A stretch of 64,000 nt of DNA from positions 22,945,292 through 23,009,291 of the forward strand of contig NC_088312.1 in the NCBI RefSeq assembly GCF_910592395.1, written 5' to 3'. Under the pieces are notes generated by a model. It was not told the origin of the DNA. It did no database searches and saw only the letters and a list, made by a program, of their open reading frames with translations. This document shows positions 49,294-62,249 of this stretch, one piece after another (the first letter of the stretch is position 1; each line of letters starts with the position of its first letter). Position numbers and translations under genes: made by a program. The DNA is from Lineus longissimus. Taxonomy: Eukaryota; Nemertea; Pilidiophora; Heteronemertea; Lineidae.

Positions 49294-52200
49294 ATGGCAT
49301 ACCCAGGAATAGGGTTTGAGCTGATGCAGCCACGGGAAATTGAGGGCCACGGAAGACTGCCACCTATTGGTAGGTTGTATTGACTTTTAATCTTGAATTC
49401 CTGAGACAAAAGGAAAGAGAAATTATTTAGGAACGCATTTGTTTGACATCATTCCTAGAGTATCAAATGAAGAACTATATGTATGCATGATAGGTGATAT
49501 GAATAAAGACTAGCAAATGCTTTAACTCTGGTTTTGTAGAGAAGGCCCACTGGAGTCCTTGGTTGGTGGTCTCCTGCACAGATGAGTGAATGCTCTGAGA
49601 GATGTCTGGATGTCTTGTGTAATTGGTCAGTTGTCCTGCAAAAGGTGCTGAGGAATTATCGACAACTACTTTGCAGAAGTAACTGGTTTGTCTGATAATA
49701 TGGTTTCTTCAACCATTTCTCAATCCTAACCTCATTGTGAACCCTTTCCTTCTCAACAGGGTTTGAAAAGATCCCCGTTGGCTCCCAGCCTCCTCATCCT
49801 GACGCGACTGATGGCTTGGCCCCACCACAGCCTGGATTCTACCCAGATCTAAATGAAGCTACTGGGAATGGATCATCTCCAGGTGAGGTCATCGTTTCTT
49901 GACCTTCTCTTTATAGTAAGCTGATTGCTTGATTCTGGTCGTGGGATCAGAAATGCATTCTTGCTTTCCATTGAGATCACTTCAGTAAGATGGGGAACAA
50001 TTGGGGTTTTGTTCAGGTTATGCGACTCCAGGGGAAAGGGTCAGCTACCTAACTGTGTATACTACTAAAAACCTGGGCAAGTGTTAATGTTTCAACCAAA
50101 ATGATCTTTTTCATTGATTCAATTTTAACGATGAAGGTCTTGGAAAGTAGAAGTACATGTGTGACTCGCTCTACCAAAACTAGGCGCTTGTCGCATCTGA
50201 ACTTGACAGGTTGATACGGACTTGTTGTTCATTTCCCTATTGTAGACCTTTTGTGAAATCTATTACAAACTGATTTGGTCACATTTCACAAAAGGTCTAC
50301 AATAGGGAAATGAACAACAAGTCCGTATCAACCTGTCAAGTTCAGACGCGACAAGCGCCTAGTTTTGGTAGAGCGGGTCACATGTGGTAATGAGGCTTTT
50401 TGCATTTAACCCTTACACTGGCCAGTGTTATGGTTCTCATGAATTACCTGGGTATGGTCGTTGTCCGATGTCTACATAAATCGTGTACTTCCCCCCCCCC
50501 CCCCAGGCATGTCTCCAAATCTAACTCTTGTTCTTCTCTTGTATAGAGAAAACTGGATATGACAACACTTGTTATGACCAAAGTGATGACGAGCCTACTC
50601 CTAGTGAGTACCGGACAGGGCTTATTGTTGGTAGTGCTATTCGTAGGTTAATACTTAATAATAAGATCATCATCTATTTCAAATCGTTGAGATGTTTGGC
50701 TCCAGTCATGGTGAGGGTAGGGACGAGTGACTGCCCTACCATGTCCTCTGGCTTAGAATCCTATGCAGCCCATTCGTCATCCTGATCGTCCTTCCGTACT
50801 GGTCGACCGGATGAGGCCAGCCAACTGGGTCTGGAGTGTAGTTCAGAGCACCTCAATATGTCCCCCACAGATCAAAAACAAAATATGGAAATCACTCTTT
50901 TACGAAATCTCTGTAGAATAGGCCTTGTGCTCCAAATCTTAACATCCTAACAGACGTGTAAATACCTTTACAGCCAGCGTGTACTTTACAACTTTTGAAA
51001 TATATAGTAACAAAGGGGAATCCATTCTCACTGAACCCTGCATACACCTGGGGCACTCAACTGAGTCTCTTTTATCAGCTTTTATAGTCATCGTATTTCT
51101 GGCCTAGATTCTTTAGGGCGGTACTCTAGCTTGTCATGTGTAAATTTGATGGCAGATCAAGAGATTTGGGAGGGGGGGAGCTTCTCCCAGAGAGCAGTGA
51201 AGGTGCAATCCTGTAAATTTGGGAGGTATGAGGGCTCTCATCCAGAAAAACTTGAAAATTTAAGTTCCTAATATGCATTTTCTGTCCATCAAAAGGCTAA
51301 AATTGGAGAGCGTTATTGGCTGGTTAGTCTTTCCTCCCCAACGTAAAGGGTAGGAGCAGACGCCATTCCTTAATCCACCAATGCTAGTTAAAGGATATCA
51401 AGAAGTTTTTCTGCTATGAGGGTGTGTGCCCTGGACCCCCTCTTGCTTGAGAGATGTTGACAGCATTATTCATACATATAAGTCATGTCCTGTTTCAGAG
51501 GTTGATCCAAGCAATGTCAAGGTGGACATATGCGAGGACGCAAGTCAACCCCTTCAGGACGAAACTGTAAGTGCGATTCCTGAATGGTCAATGTTCCATC
51601 ATTTCTGTCACTAAATTTAGACAAAAAAGTTCAAGTTTGACATTATAATCTGTCGATGTTTTGTGGTGAATCAAATTTGAGATATCACTGTTTGAAATAT
51701 ACCGCGCAGTGAGTTCTGTTTTGATTACCTCACTGTTATGAAGGATAGTAGAATATAGTCATATGTCCTTCACATATTGACAAAAAAGATGAAACCTTAT
51801 CAAATGGAAGTGGCCACTTCAATGACCCATTATTGAAACCAATCATCAATAGTGACCAACCAATGTTCTGCAGGTCCAAAAATCCTTATCCAACGCATCA
51901 CTTTTGGTGAATTTTGGTTATGCTTGTCTGTAAATTCGGACATATTTATGATTACTCAATTAGCTATTTGGTCATTTTGCTTGTGTTTTTACAGAACTCC
52001 AGGTCAAAGCAGAATCTAAAGACGACCATGTTCTTTAACGATGGTATCCGCCGAATCGATTACATCCTGGCGTACACCGAGGGTGACGTCGGTATCAACG
52101 TCGACGAGAAACGACTGAATAAGTTGAGTAAGAAGGATGAAAGTAAGAGAGAGTGTCGGAAGACCTATCTCAACAACCTTATAGAAGATGGTATGGAGCT

Positions 52201-55200
52201 GGAAGTAGAGGACAAAAAGGTAACGTGAGAAAACTCTGAATGGAAGTGATGACCTACAATATAAACACCCAATTCACGGGAGACTCAGACACTGAGATGT
52301 TCGATGATTCACACAGAAATGTAGTAGTTGAACAAAATGTCATATATTTCATCTGAAACGTCGAATTATGAGGTATTTAAACATCACTTAGCAGAATCGC
52401 ACAAAGCCTTACCAGGAATGAGTCACTTGACACACACTGTTTGGCTGTTTTGGATGTAGGGCGATTTCCATGTTTTGAAAAAGACTGTAGTTGTCAGTGA
52501 ATCGGCTATAAGTTATTAACAGATTTCACATTCCTGTCATCAAATAAGATTGCTGTCTTGATTTCTAAATGAAAATGACATTGTTTAAAATTGCAGGAAT
52601 CACAAGATGGGAAGACATTCTTCGTCAAAGTTCACGCTCCGTGGGAGATCTTGACACGCTTTGCCGAGCTCATGAACATGAAGATGCCCATGAAGGTGAG
52701 AGGGTTAATCTGTCTAGATCACTTCCAAAACTCCTTTGAGGACTTTGAATCAACGTCAGCAGACGTCAGAACAGAACTTCCAGATATTGCATTGTTACAC
52801 ATGCGCGATGATAAGTCAGAAAGGCAACCAAGGTATACTGATTCATGCGCATGCTACTAACTAACCAGCTCGAGCTAGGAGTCACCTCAAAAGGAACATT
52901 GAGATGTTGCAATAAGAGAGAGAGACCACTTGGCAACACCAAGGGTCATTGTCCATCAGGAGTGACCAAGTGTAACGGTCAAAAAGTCTTAGGAGTGAAA
53001 TTTTTTTTAAATTCTCAAACACTTAAACTATCAAAATGCAGATGCAGCTTGATATCCGCTCTTATTCTTCCAGATTGATGGAGAAGCTGTTGAGAATGAT
53101 ATCGATATCAAAGCCAACGCCTGCTGTGATAAGATGCCTCACTGCTTTCAAGTCGATACTGACCTGGTCCCGCCCGAGAAAGAGTATTTCACCACTCCCT
53201 TCAAGCGAAACAGGGTGGAATTGTTCATCATTGAAGACAAGGATACGTTCTTCTCGAACGCGGAGCGGAGTCGACTTGTACATGAGGTGTTGAATCGAAC
53301 CCGATTTGGAGAAAGCAGAATTGATATAGGTACATGTGCCCAGTATCAAAGGGAAGCCAGAAGAGGGACAACAAAATACCCCCGCCCCCCCTAAAAAACT
53401 AATTGTCAAAAGCTATCGGCATGATCTCTCATTGGAATGTTGTCATTTCACACTTTCTGAATCATTTCAATCTCGGTAATCCTATCGTTTCTTGATAAAA
53501 TGTGATCAAAATAGCCCCAGTCTCCAAAGAATTATGGTATATATGCCTAAATTTCAGGCTTGAGGAAGTTGATCAATCACGGAGTGTTCACAGCTGTCTT
53601 CCCGCTTCATGAGGGCAGCTACCGGAGTGAGCATTCCATCAAGACACATGGGGCTGATAACGATCGACATGTAAGTGGTGTGGTATTCAGTTTGTTGTCA
53701 TAAACCTTCATATTCCTCATCTTCAGGATAGTAGCTGTGCTGGGTTGGTGTCACTCTGCTTCTATCGCGGAGTATCAAAGCTGTGGGTTCTGCCATGTTT
53801 GGAGCTGTGAGTAGCCTGAGCTAAGGGCAATTGAGGCTCACAACCTGCTCCCACCTCATACCTTCAAAGATGGCTGCTTGTCCCCTGTCGTAACAAAAAA
53901 AGCAAAAACCGCAGAATGCAGATTTCACTCGCACTTCATCTTGTTTTGCAGTTGCTCTATGAAACCTGGGCCAGGCCGGCGTGCTGGTACAAATTTCAAC
54001 CACTTGATCTCATCAGGTTTGTAGCCTGCTCATGTAGGGTTCAAGATGCTCATTGGTCATTATTTGTTATCCACCTGCGTACACCATGGTGGAGAAAGGC
54101 CAGTTGGACAGAGAGAGCTGTCTAGAGTCTCACGCCGACTGTGATATTTGAATCAGGGACCTCTTGACCACTACCATGAATCCGACTACTAGTCCATCCA
54201 TGGTAATGTTGCCTTGGCTGATACATCTCATCTCGGCTTGGATTCTCAGGCAAGGGGCTCATTTAAACCTTAAAGCATTCGGAGCCTTGGTATTACTTGA
54301 TGCATAAACAACAAGATGAATTTATGTAACATCAATGAATGTTTCCTCAGGATGGTCATCATAAATCTTAGAAATATACTAATCTTTGGCAGTATTTTTG
54401 CAGGTCTCCTTATTTGTTGATTTCAGGAGATATTTTGGTGAGAAGATTGGCATCTACTTCACATGGCTTGGATTCTACACAACCATGTTGATTCCCGCGT
54501 CGCTGGTCGGATTCATTGTCTTCATCTATGGCTGTGCAACCGTCCTGTCAAACACCCCAACGTAAGGCTCTTCACGTTCCCTGTGTTAAAGCGCCCAATT
54601 CTGACTTTGGTCTTTCAAAGTGCTTGACAAGTATTGCATCTAATAGAGGTCTCCAAAGAGGCACACTGAGAAATAGCAAAGTGCTCCTACACCACTTAAC
54701 CTAAACTTGACTTGAGCTATCCATTCTCTTTTCTAGCAATGAGATCTGTTATGACGAGGCCGTCAGCAATATCACCATGTGTCCCATCTGTGACTTGAGA
54801 TGCTCCTACTGGAGGCTGAAGGAGAGTTGTTTATACTCACAGTTAACGTATCTCTTTGATAACGGTGCCACTGTCTTCTTCGCTATCTTCATGTCTCTCT
54901 GGGGTAAGTTGTCGTTCAAGGATTGATTACACGAGACATTGGTGTCTCACCAAACACCACGAAAGTGGAGCTAGCAGGTCACCTAAAACTGAGGTGAATT
55001 GATGAGGTTTCAGGCAAGATGACATCTCCAGCTGAACAGTGTTTGGGGAGACATTACCAATACCGAGAGGGACGGATCAATCCCTTCTAAAACACGTCAA
55101 ACTCAACATTGAAATGCTAGCGATTTTCACCTTCTATTTCACAGCTTGCATATGTTGTACTAACCCGTAGTGGATATCGTAGTATAAACTCAAACTTTAA

Positions 55201-58200
55201 ACTTTTGTTTTAATCTTACTGTTGTTAGCCACTCTCTTTCTGGAGTTCTGGAAAAGAACTGAGAAGGAAATCCAGTATGAATGGGATGTGGCCAACTTTG
55301 AGGATGTGGAGGAAAACCTGCGGCCAGAGTACGAGGTCAGAGTGACACACAAGAAGGTGAACCCAGCGACACAGCAGTTGGAACCACATCTTCCACTTTA
55401 CAACAGTGGATCGCGCATCTGTGCATCGTTTGCTGTCATTCTCTTCATGGTGAGTTCTCCATCTTTTTTAGAAAAACATTCAAATCTGTATAATACCTTG
55501 AACTGGAACAAATCGCGATGAACATGGTACCGTTAGAGTGTATGTCAATGAGTTTACAAATGGTACCATTAGAGTGTACCGTTAGAGTGTATGTCAATGA
55601 GTTCACAAATGGTACCATTAGCATGTACCGTTAGAGTGTATGTCAATGCATTTACATATGGTACCATTAGGGTGTACCGTTAGAGTGTATGTCAATGAGC
55701 TTACAAATGGTACCATTAGAGAGTGCTGATCAAGAGCACTCTAATGAATGATCCTTTCAATGATACCGTCAGAGAATTCTCATCGAGGGCATCCTCACTT
55801 AGGAGGCCTTCTCAGGATCAAGTAGGGAAATGATATGTAACACCAGGGCTTCTCTCTCAAGATCTCACCTACTTTTCTTCAGATCTGTTTGGTCCTAGCT
55901 GCCGTGTTTGCTGTCATAGTCTACCGTGTTTTCATTGTGGCGCTGCTGTACTTGGGAAGTGAGACGCTGCGGCCGTACGCCAGGATCACTACCACGGTGA
56001 CTGGGGCTTGTCTCTCGCTCATTGTCATCACGGCGTTTAACAAGGTAAATTCACTTTTAGTGGATTGTTGATGAATCCTCCATTACTTGTAACAAGCTCT
56101 CGTACCTTCCATATGCTGTCAAAGAGAGCAGCCCCCCTATCATTTGAGATATTCGTGAGACAACGGTGTGGACCAATGATTTCAGCGGCGACGTGAGGTG
56201 TCTTGCCTATAGAGGTGTCTGTTTGCAGGGGTTCATGGGATGTGGGGCTAAGGTACAAGAATCAACATGGAGAGAATATATGACAATGCATAACATCATT
56301 TCTCCTCTCAACTCTCAAAAACAGTTCTCTTGGTTAAAAATGATTTAGCATTTCATGATTTTAGACTTTTGCTCCATTTCCAGTTGTATACAGTCATCGC
56401 AATAGCACTTACCCACTTTGGTATGTATATCTACCATTATGATTTGTGATGTAAAACAACATTTGAAAAGGTTTTCAATAAGTTTTAAGAAGATCTTTCA
56501 CCCCAAGCAGAAGAGAGATACTTTGTGTAAAGATTTCCTAAACTCTGATTCTCCAGGTGGAAATTAGAAATAAAGCTTAGTGTCTTGATAACGGTCCTTG
56601 ATAACATGTAACGATAACTTCTCCATCTCTGTTCTTCTCCTTTGCAGAGTGTCCAAGGACCGAGACCGAGTTTGAAGATCACTTGACCTTCAAGATGTTC
56701 CTGTTCCAGTTCGTCAACTACTACTCGACCATCTTCTATATTGCGTTCTTCAAGGGCAGGTGAGCAGAATGTTATCTTTTTCTTGATTGGAATCGTTTAA
56801 GTGTCAATGTGAACTCTATACAGATCCAGCTCTGGGGGCTGTACGCAGCTCATGACGAAATTTACTCTCTTCAGCCCACAAGTCTTTGATATCTAGTAGC
56901 TGATAGATTGGGCCATTCAGCTACAGATAAGAAGGGGATTGAATTGTTACTGTTTTGTTGTGAGTTTTCCAATCATTCCCTTCAGATTCACTGGCACTCC
57001 TGGCAAATATGATTACAGTGTGACAGGGTATCGCGGCGAGGAGGTGACTACAAAAGCCCCACGTAGGCCATTAACCACCCGCCTAGTCTAGCATAACCAT
57101 AGTGACTGCAACAGCCTTATGTAGACCTACAGCAACACGCTCTTATTCTAGCATTCTAACACACCTTGATTGCAGCGTAGCAGAACTTTGCATGTAAAAT
57201 ACTTAGTGCGCTTTAGTGGCAGGTGGGTCTCAATATTTTCAATGAGATACGCATGGTGGACCAAGATTATTGAGTTCCAAGTACTGTAGATGACAATGAT
57301 TACCAGATCTGAGGTTGTCAGATCTGAGGATTTGATCATATGTGTGCGAAAGTTGGAGGCCCTGTCTCAGTTACTCTGGCTTTGTTTACATTTCATCCAT
57401 TTGTCGTCTGCTTCCAGTGTGACCCCGCCGGCTGCATGATCGGACTCTGTATCCAGCTTCTCATTGTCATGGTTGGGAAGCAAGCACTCAACAATGCCAA
57501 GGAACTCATCCTTCCGTAAGTAAACATGGCCTTTTTCTCATTACGTCCTCTTATTAATCATCTAAAAGACCCACACAACTCGGTAACGTTGATGGCTACC
57601 AGTTTTAATCCGTATAAGTGTTCATTCAGTGATTTGAAGAAAAGAATAGTAATTGCTTTTACTGAAAATTTCATAGACATTTACACCAGACTCAGGTAGA
57701 GCATTTTCTAGTCTTTGCTCGTTTCACCCATCATGCTCAGGGGCAAGTTTTAGTTTTGGCATTATGCATCCGTCCTCAACTTAAATGGAGAAGTCCATCC
57801 AAGCTAGTCATTTTTCTCACTTTGACGGTATATATATTTGCCCTGGCACAAGTATTAACTCAATTTTACGACTGCACGCAACGTCCTGGCAAGGAACATA
57901 AGTGTATGTTTTGAGTATCGAATCAACGCTGTTTGAATCACAAGTCCACAACTTGTTTCTTTTCTTTCCTTGACAGGATTGTCTTCAACAAGATCCGTGC
58001 AAAGAAGTCAAAGAAGGTGGAGTTACAAGATGACAATGTCTACACGAGATGGGAGAGAGACTTTGACTTGGCATCCATGCCTGACCTCGGCCTGTTCGAG
58101 GAATATCTCGAAATGGGTAGGTTGATTGCGTTTAAAAATTAGATTTTGGATTTGCTTCATCTCTGCTTAAAGAGGAGGTCTGATATGGTCTTGAATATCT

Positions 58201-59415
58201 GAACAGGTCCATCAGATGTTCAATGAGTCTAAGAAGGTTCTTTTCTTAAAAGCAGAGAAAATTAACCTTGCATAGTGTTTTATCGATACTCTGTGGAGTC
58301 AGTGAGGTGTTTCCTCGGCTTGAGATCAAAAACTTTTATAGACTTTGTACGAGACCAGGCGTGATTGCAAAGATGTTTTTAAATAGTTCAGATCAATTAC
58401 GTTCAAATATCATGTTACCAAGCTTTTCTGAGGTAGGCCAAGATGGAAACTAGCTTTCTTAGCTGTGCTAAGAAGACAAACTATGCTTGATATTAAAAGA
58501 GATCTGTATATGTCAATTTCAGTTGTTCAGTTTGGGTTCATCACAATCTTTGTGGCTGCCTTCCCTCTCGCGCCATTGTTTGCCCTCATCAATAACATCA
58601 TAGAGATCCGTCTAGATGCCTACAAGTTTGTGACCCAGTGGAGGAGGCCGTTAGCTGCCCGCGGCCAGGATATTGGAGTTTGGGCTGATATCATGACATC
58701 AATATCGTACCTGGCTGTTCTCTCAAATGTAAGTTGTAAATTGTTGTTGTGTCAAATGTGAGTTCAGTGGCGTGTCCAAGATAAAGGGCAGAGTGGGGTC
58801 AAAACCTTCAAAAAACGTTCTGATTGACTGCAGAGCCCAAGAAGGGGAACTTGCATTAGTTATACTGGAGTACACTGGTGTTAATACTATGCTGGTGTAC
58901 ACTATACTGGGAAGTTGTAAGATTGGGTGATAATAACACCAATTGTGGACAATGGTGAAACTGTCGACAATCAGATTGAACTTCATAATCTTCTTCTTGC
59001 ATTATCTCTTAGACTTTACTGATGCTCTACATATTCACATTTCAGGCTTTCATCATTGCATATACATCTGACTTTGTTCCTCGGACCATCTACCGATTCA
59101 CAGGCGGTCAGAACTTTACATTGCATGGCTACGTCGAGTATTCACTGTCATTGTTTGATGTGCGAGACTTCCAGTCGGAGAGTCGCCTCAATCAGTCAGT
59201 TCATGACGTCGGCTTTGGAAATGTAACTTATTGCAGGTGCGTCCAAAGTTTGTCAATATTTCTATTGAAAATGATACAAAATCATAAGTTGCGCTGACTA
59301 CCTATTTGAAAAGTGGATGAGATGCTTTGGTAAATCTGTGAACTACTCGTGTGCCACGCATATGCTTGATCGTGATATCGAAAACGTAGACCAGCAGGAC
59401 AGGATATACATGGTA

Positions 59416-59487
<72 letters not shown>

Positions 59488-60306
59488 GTGGCAGATGTGG
59501 AGAAGTTCACATTGAATGTTCGCCTCAGACACGTGTCTGGCCACTTCAAGTTTTATGGCATCGAGACTACGAGTTGTCTTTGTTAAATGATGAATCTGTC
59601 TGATTTGTCTTCTGTGTTTCAGATACCGTGGCTATCTGGCGCCGCCTGACGACAACAAGCCATACTCCTTTACCATGACCTACTGGCACATTTTCGCTGC
59701 TAGACTAGCATTTGTCATTGTTTTTGAGGTAGGTACAGGTTCATGGAGCACGGTGGCATACTGGCTTTACATCCCCAGTTCACAATCGCTGAGCCTCCAA
59801 GTGTTGTTGGGTTCAGATCTAGGCCTGGGTGCTGCATTGTCTTTACACATCAAGCTCTATGTTCCAAGAATTTGAGGCTCAAACTATTGCTCCTTGATAC
59901 CTCAGAGTGCCTCCTCTAGAGACCTTAATAATCATTGATTTTCAGGAAACTTGAACATTTTCCGAAATTTTCTTGAAATGCTAGTCTGTTGAAGGTATTA
60001 CCAATAGGATGTGACATTTCAAACTTTCGGGACAATCTCCACCAAGGTCCAAGAGGTTGTCCACAAAGCAACGTGGTAATTTCTGTCTTCTTCCTTTTGC
60101 AGCATTTTGTGTTTGCTCTGAAAGCGTTCATCGACTGGATGGTCCCGGATACGTCATACATGGTCAAGCAGCAGATCTTACGTGAGCAGTATCTAACGCG
60201 GCAAGCACTCACCACCACGGAAGCGATGAGGGCAAAGCAAGCACGGCAGAGGAAAGATGCCGCGAGTTCGGCAGCGACCAGTGTTGAATCGATTACAGCC
60301 CTGTGA
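49294..60306 (+). CDS. Anoctamin / TMEM16 family channel or scramblase
   Basis: 22 coding exons: 49294-49369, 49760-49882, 50547-50603, 51499-51566, 51995-52219, 52597-52695, 53074-53329, 53558-53670, 53952-54016, 54427-54561, 54737-54903, 55229-55449, 55883-56044, 56384-56420, 56648-56759, 56986-57043, 57418-57515, 57977-58116, 58523-58728, 59046-59236, 59623-59728 and 60103-60306. Every phase closes, giving 972 aa, a normal anoctamin length; the start is ACCATGG. The cytoplasmic N-domain has [14 protein letters not shown] and [10 protein letters not shown]1 begins near 368 ([17 protein letters not shown]); later segments include [37 protein letters not shown] and [19 protein letters not shown]. 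Ca2+-site residues match ANO1: N683/E687 (NNAKE), E733/E736 (EYLE) and E765/D769 (EIRLD). The paralogue is not certain. From memory the sequence sits among ANO3-7 types, with C-terminal resemblance to ANO7 (EQYLTRQAL). Whether it conducts ions or scrambles lipid cannot be told. Confidence 0.95.
49492..49550. mobile_element. MITE family A, partial copy
   Basis: One terminal arm (GGTGATATGAATAAAGACTA, then GCAAATGC) is present in ANO intron 1 without a matching second arm. Confidence 0.6.
50155..50385. mobile_element. 231-bp near-perfect hairpin element
   Basis: Two arms of about 100 bp (50155-50259 and 50283-50385) are inverted copies with only a few differences and a 23-nt loop, in ANO intron 2. 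The ends read ACATGTG and CACATGT; the loop-proximal stem is GACCTTTTGTGAAAT. No open frame. It resembles a foldback MITE. Such low arm divergence implies recent insertion or arm conversion. Confidence 0.85.
55526..55721. repeat. 48-bp tandem repeat, about 4 units
   Basis: Units of about 48 bp with the words GTACCGTTAGAGTGTATGTC and AAATGGTACCATTAG lie in ANO intron 12. The two words within each unit are themselves partly palindromic around GGTACC. Confidence 0.85.
57629..57730. mobile_element. MITE family A, diverged copy
   Basis: A decayed member in ANO intron 17. It keeps ATTGCTTTTACTGAAAA, ACATTTACAC and CTAGTCTTTGCTCGTTTCAC in the family order. Confidence 0.55.
59416..59487. repeat. ATG trinucleotide microsatellite
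   Basis: About 24 uninterrupted ATG units in ANO intron 20. The poly-Met and poly-His frames across it are artefacts of the repeat. Confidence 0.97.
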
Positions 60307-60948
60307 TCTTTGATCATACAAATACAATTGGTTAGGCTTCTTTCCCTTATAAAGGGGTGTAGCAGAGAAATCCTGGCGGAATTGTTATGGACCATATTAT
60401 AACCCTCCACTCAATGAATTCCTGTAAGCTAAAGAATTTATTTGAAGATTCTTTTTGTGTTAAAGGTTACTTTTAGTGAAGTTGATTGAAATTAAAGGCG
60501 TGGTGTCACAGAAAGTTTTGGATTCATTGAAGAATTGAAATGTGCTGAGGTTATAGCCTCTTTTAAAGCCCTACTGCACATGCATGAAATTTGATAGAAT
60601 TTGTCGGCATATGCACAAATATAGTAGCAGTTTCACCCAAAGATTTGTGGAGTTTTTCTTGCCTGAAAATACTCCTGTCATTGTCTCCTTCCTCAGCACA
60701 CCACCCAAACTTTTAGAAGAAGAAGAAGAAGAGAGTATTTGTTGACCCTTAACACCACCAAATTGAGTAGTAAGTGGCTTGGATCACTGTCGAAATTAGG
60801 CTACTTTTATCTCACTCGTTTTGTCCAAAATGTTCATGAGCATGTAAGTTAAAAAGTCTATAATACTAATGAAAACGCAGTTCCCCATCACTTGATTCTT
60901 TCTCCCTTTTTAAGTTGTCCCTCATATAGATGTGATAGAGAATTCAGA
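60307..60948 (+). other. ANO 3' UTR (proximal)
   Basis: Non-coding sequence following the ANO stop. No AATAAA was seen before the minisatellite, so the transcript may run into or past the array. Confidence 0.4.
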
Positions 60949-62142
60949 CTGGTTGTGACTGTCTCAAATCTCTCGCTGTGTTAGGAAGACGTGTGGCTGC
61001 CAGCCCTGATTCGGTCTGGTTGTGACTGTCTCAAATCTCTCACTGTGTTAGCAAGACAGTGAGGCTGCCAGCCCTGATTCGGTCTGGTTGTGACTGTCTC
61101 AAATCTCTCACTGTGTTAGCAAGACAGTGAGGCTGCCAGCCCTGATTCGGTCTGGTTGTGACTGTCTCAAATCTCTCACTGTGTTAGGAAGACGGTGTGG
61201 CTGCCAGCCCTGATTCGGTCTGGTTGTGACTGTCTCAAATCTCTCGCTGTGTTAGGAAGACGGTGTGGCTGCCAGCCCTGATTTGGTCTGGTTGTGACTG
61301 TCTCAAATCTCTCACTGTGTTAGGAGAACGGTGTGGCTGCCAGCCCTGATTCGGTCTGGTTGTGACTGTCTCAAATCTCTCACTGTGTTAGCAAGACGGT
61401 GTGGCTGCCAGCCCTGATTCGGTCTGGTTGTGACTGTCTCAAATCTCTCACTGTGTTAGCAAGACGGTGTGGCTGCCAGCCCTGATTCGGTCTGGTTGTG
61501 ACTGTCTCAAATCTCTCACTGTGTTAGCAAGACGGTGAGGCTGCCAGCCCTGATTCAGTCTGGTTGTGACTGTCTCAAATCTCTCACTGTGTTAGCAAGA
61601 CGGTGTGGCTGCCAGCCCAGATTTGGTCTGGTTGTGACTGTCTCAAATCTCTCACTGTGTTAGGAGAACGGTATGGCTGCCAGCCCTGATTCAGTCTGGT
61701 TGTGACTGTCTCAAATCTCTCGCTGTGTTAGGAAGACGGTGTGGCTGCCAGCCCTGATTCGGTCTGGTTGTGACTGTCTCAAATCTCTCACTGTGTTAGC
61801 AAGACGGTGTGGCTGCCAGCCCTGATTCGGTCTGGTTGTGACTGTCTCAAATCTCTCACTGTGTTAGCAAGACGGTGTGGCTGCCAGCCCTGATTCAGTC
61901 TGGTTGTGACTGTCTCATATCTCTCACTGTGTTAGCAAGACAGTGTGGCTGCCAGCCCTGATTCGGTCTGGTTGTGACTGTCTCAAATCTCTCACTGTGT
62001 TAGCAAGACGGTGTGGCTGCCAGCCCTGATTCGGTCTGGTTGTGACTGTCTCAAATCTCTCACTGTGTTAGCAAGACGGTGTGGCTGCCAGCCCTGATTC
62101 GGTCTGGTTGTGACTGTCTCAAATCTCTCGCTGTGGTAGCAA
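60949..62142. repeat. 68-bp minisatellite, about 17.5 units
   Basis: Head-to-tail 68-bp units with words GGTTGTGACTGTCTCAAATC and GGCTGCCAGCCCTGATT. Variants include CTCGCTG/CTCACTG, GTTAGC/GTTAGG, GACGGTGTGG/GACAGTGAGG and AGAACGG. The array begins 643 bp after the ANO stop. GGCTGCCAGCC in each unit is a short palindrome. The period is not a multiple of three, so no long frame results. Confidence 0.95.
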
Positions 62143-62249
62143 CATATACAAGTTGTCATTCGGTAAAAGTAGCCTAAAAATGGACTTTGAAAGCAAGCCA
62201 AATTTCGCAAAAATTTCATCCAAATCAGGCCGAACACGCCGGGAAGAGG

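Noticed and set aside
59302-59586. Poly-His, poly-Ile and poly-Met frames
   Set aside because: Produced by the ATG trinucleotide microsatellite in an intron.
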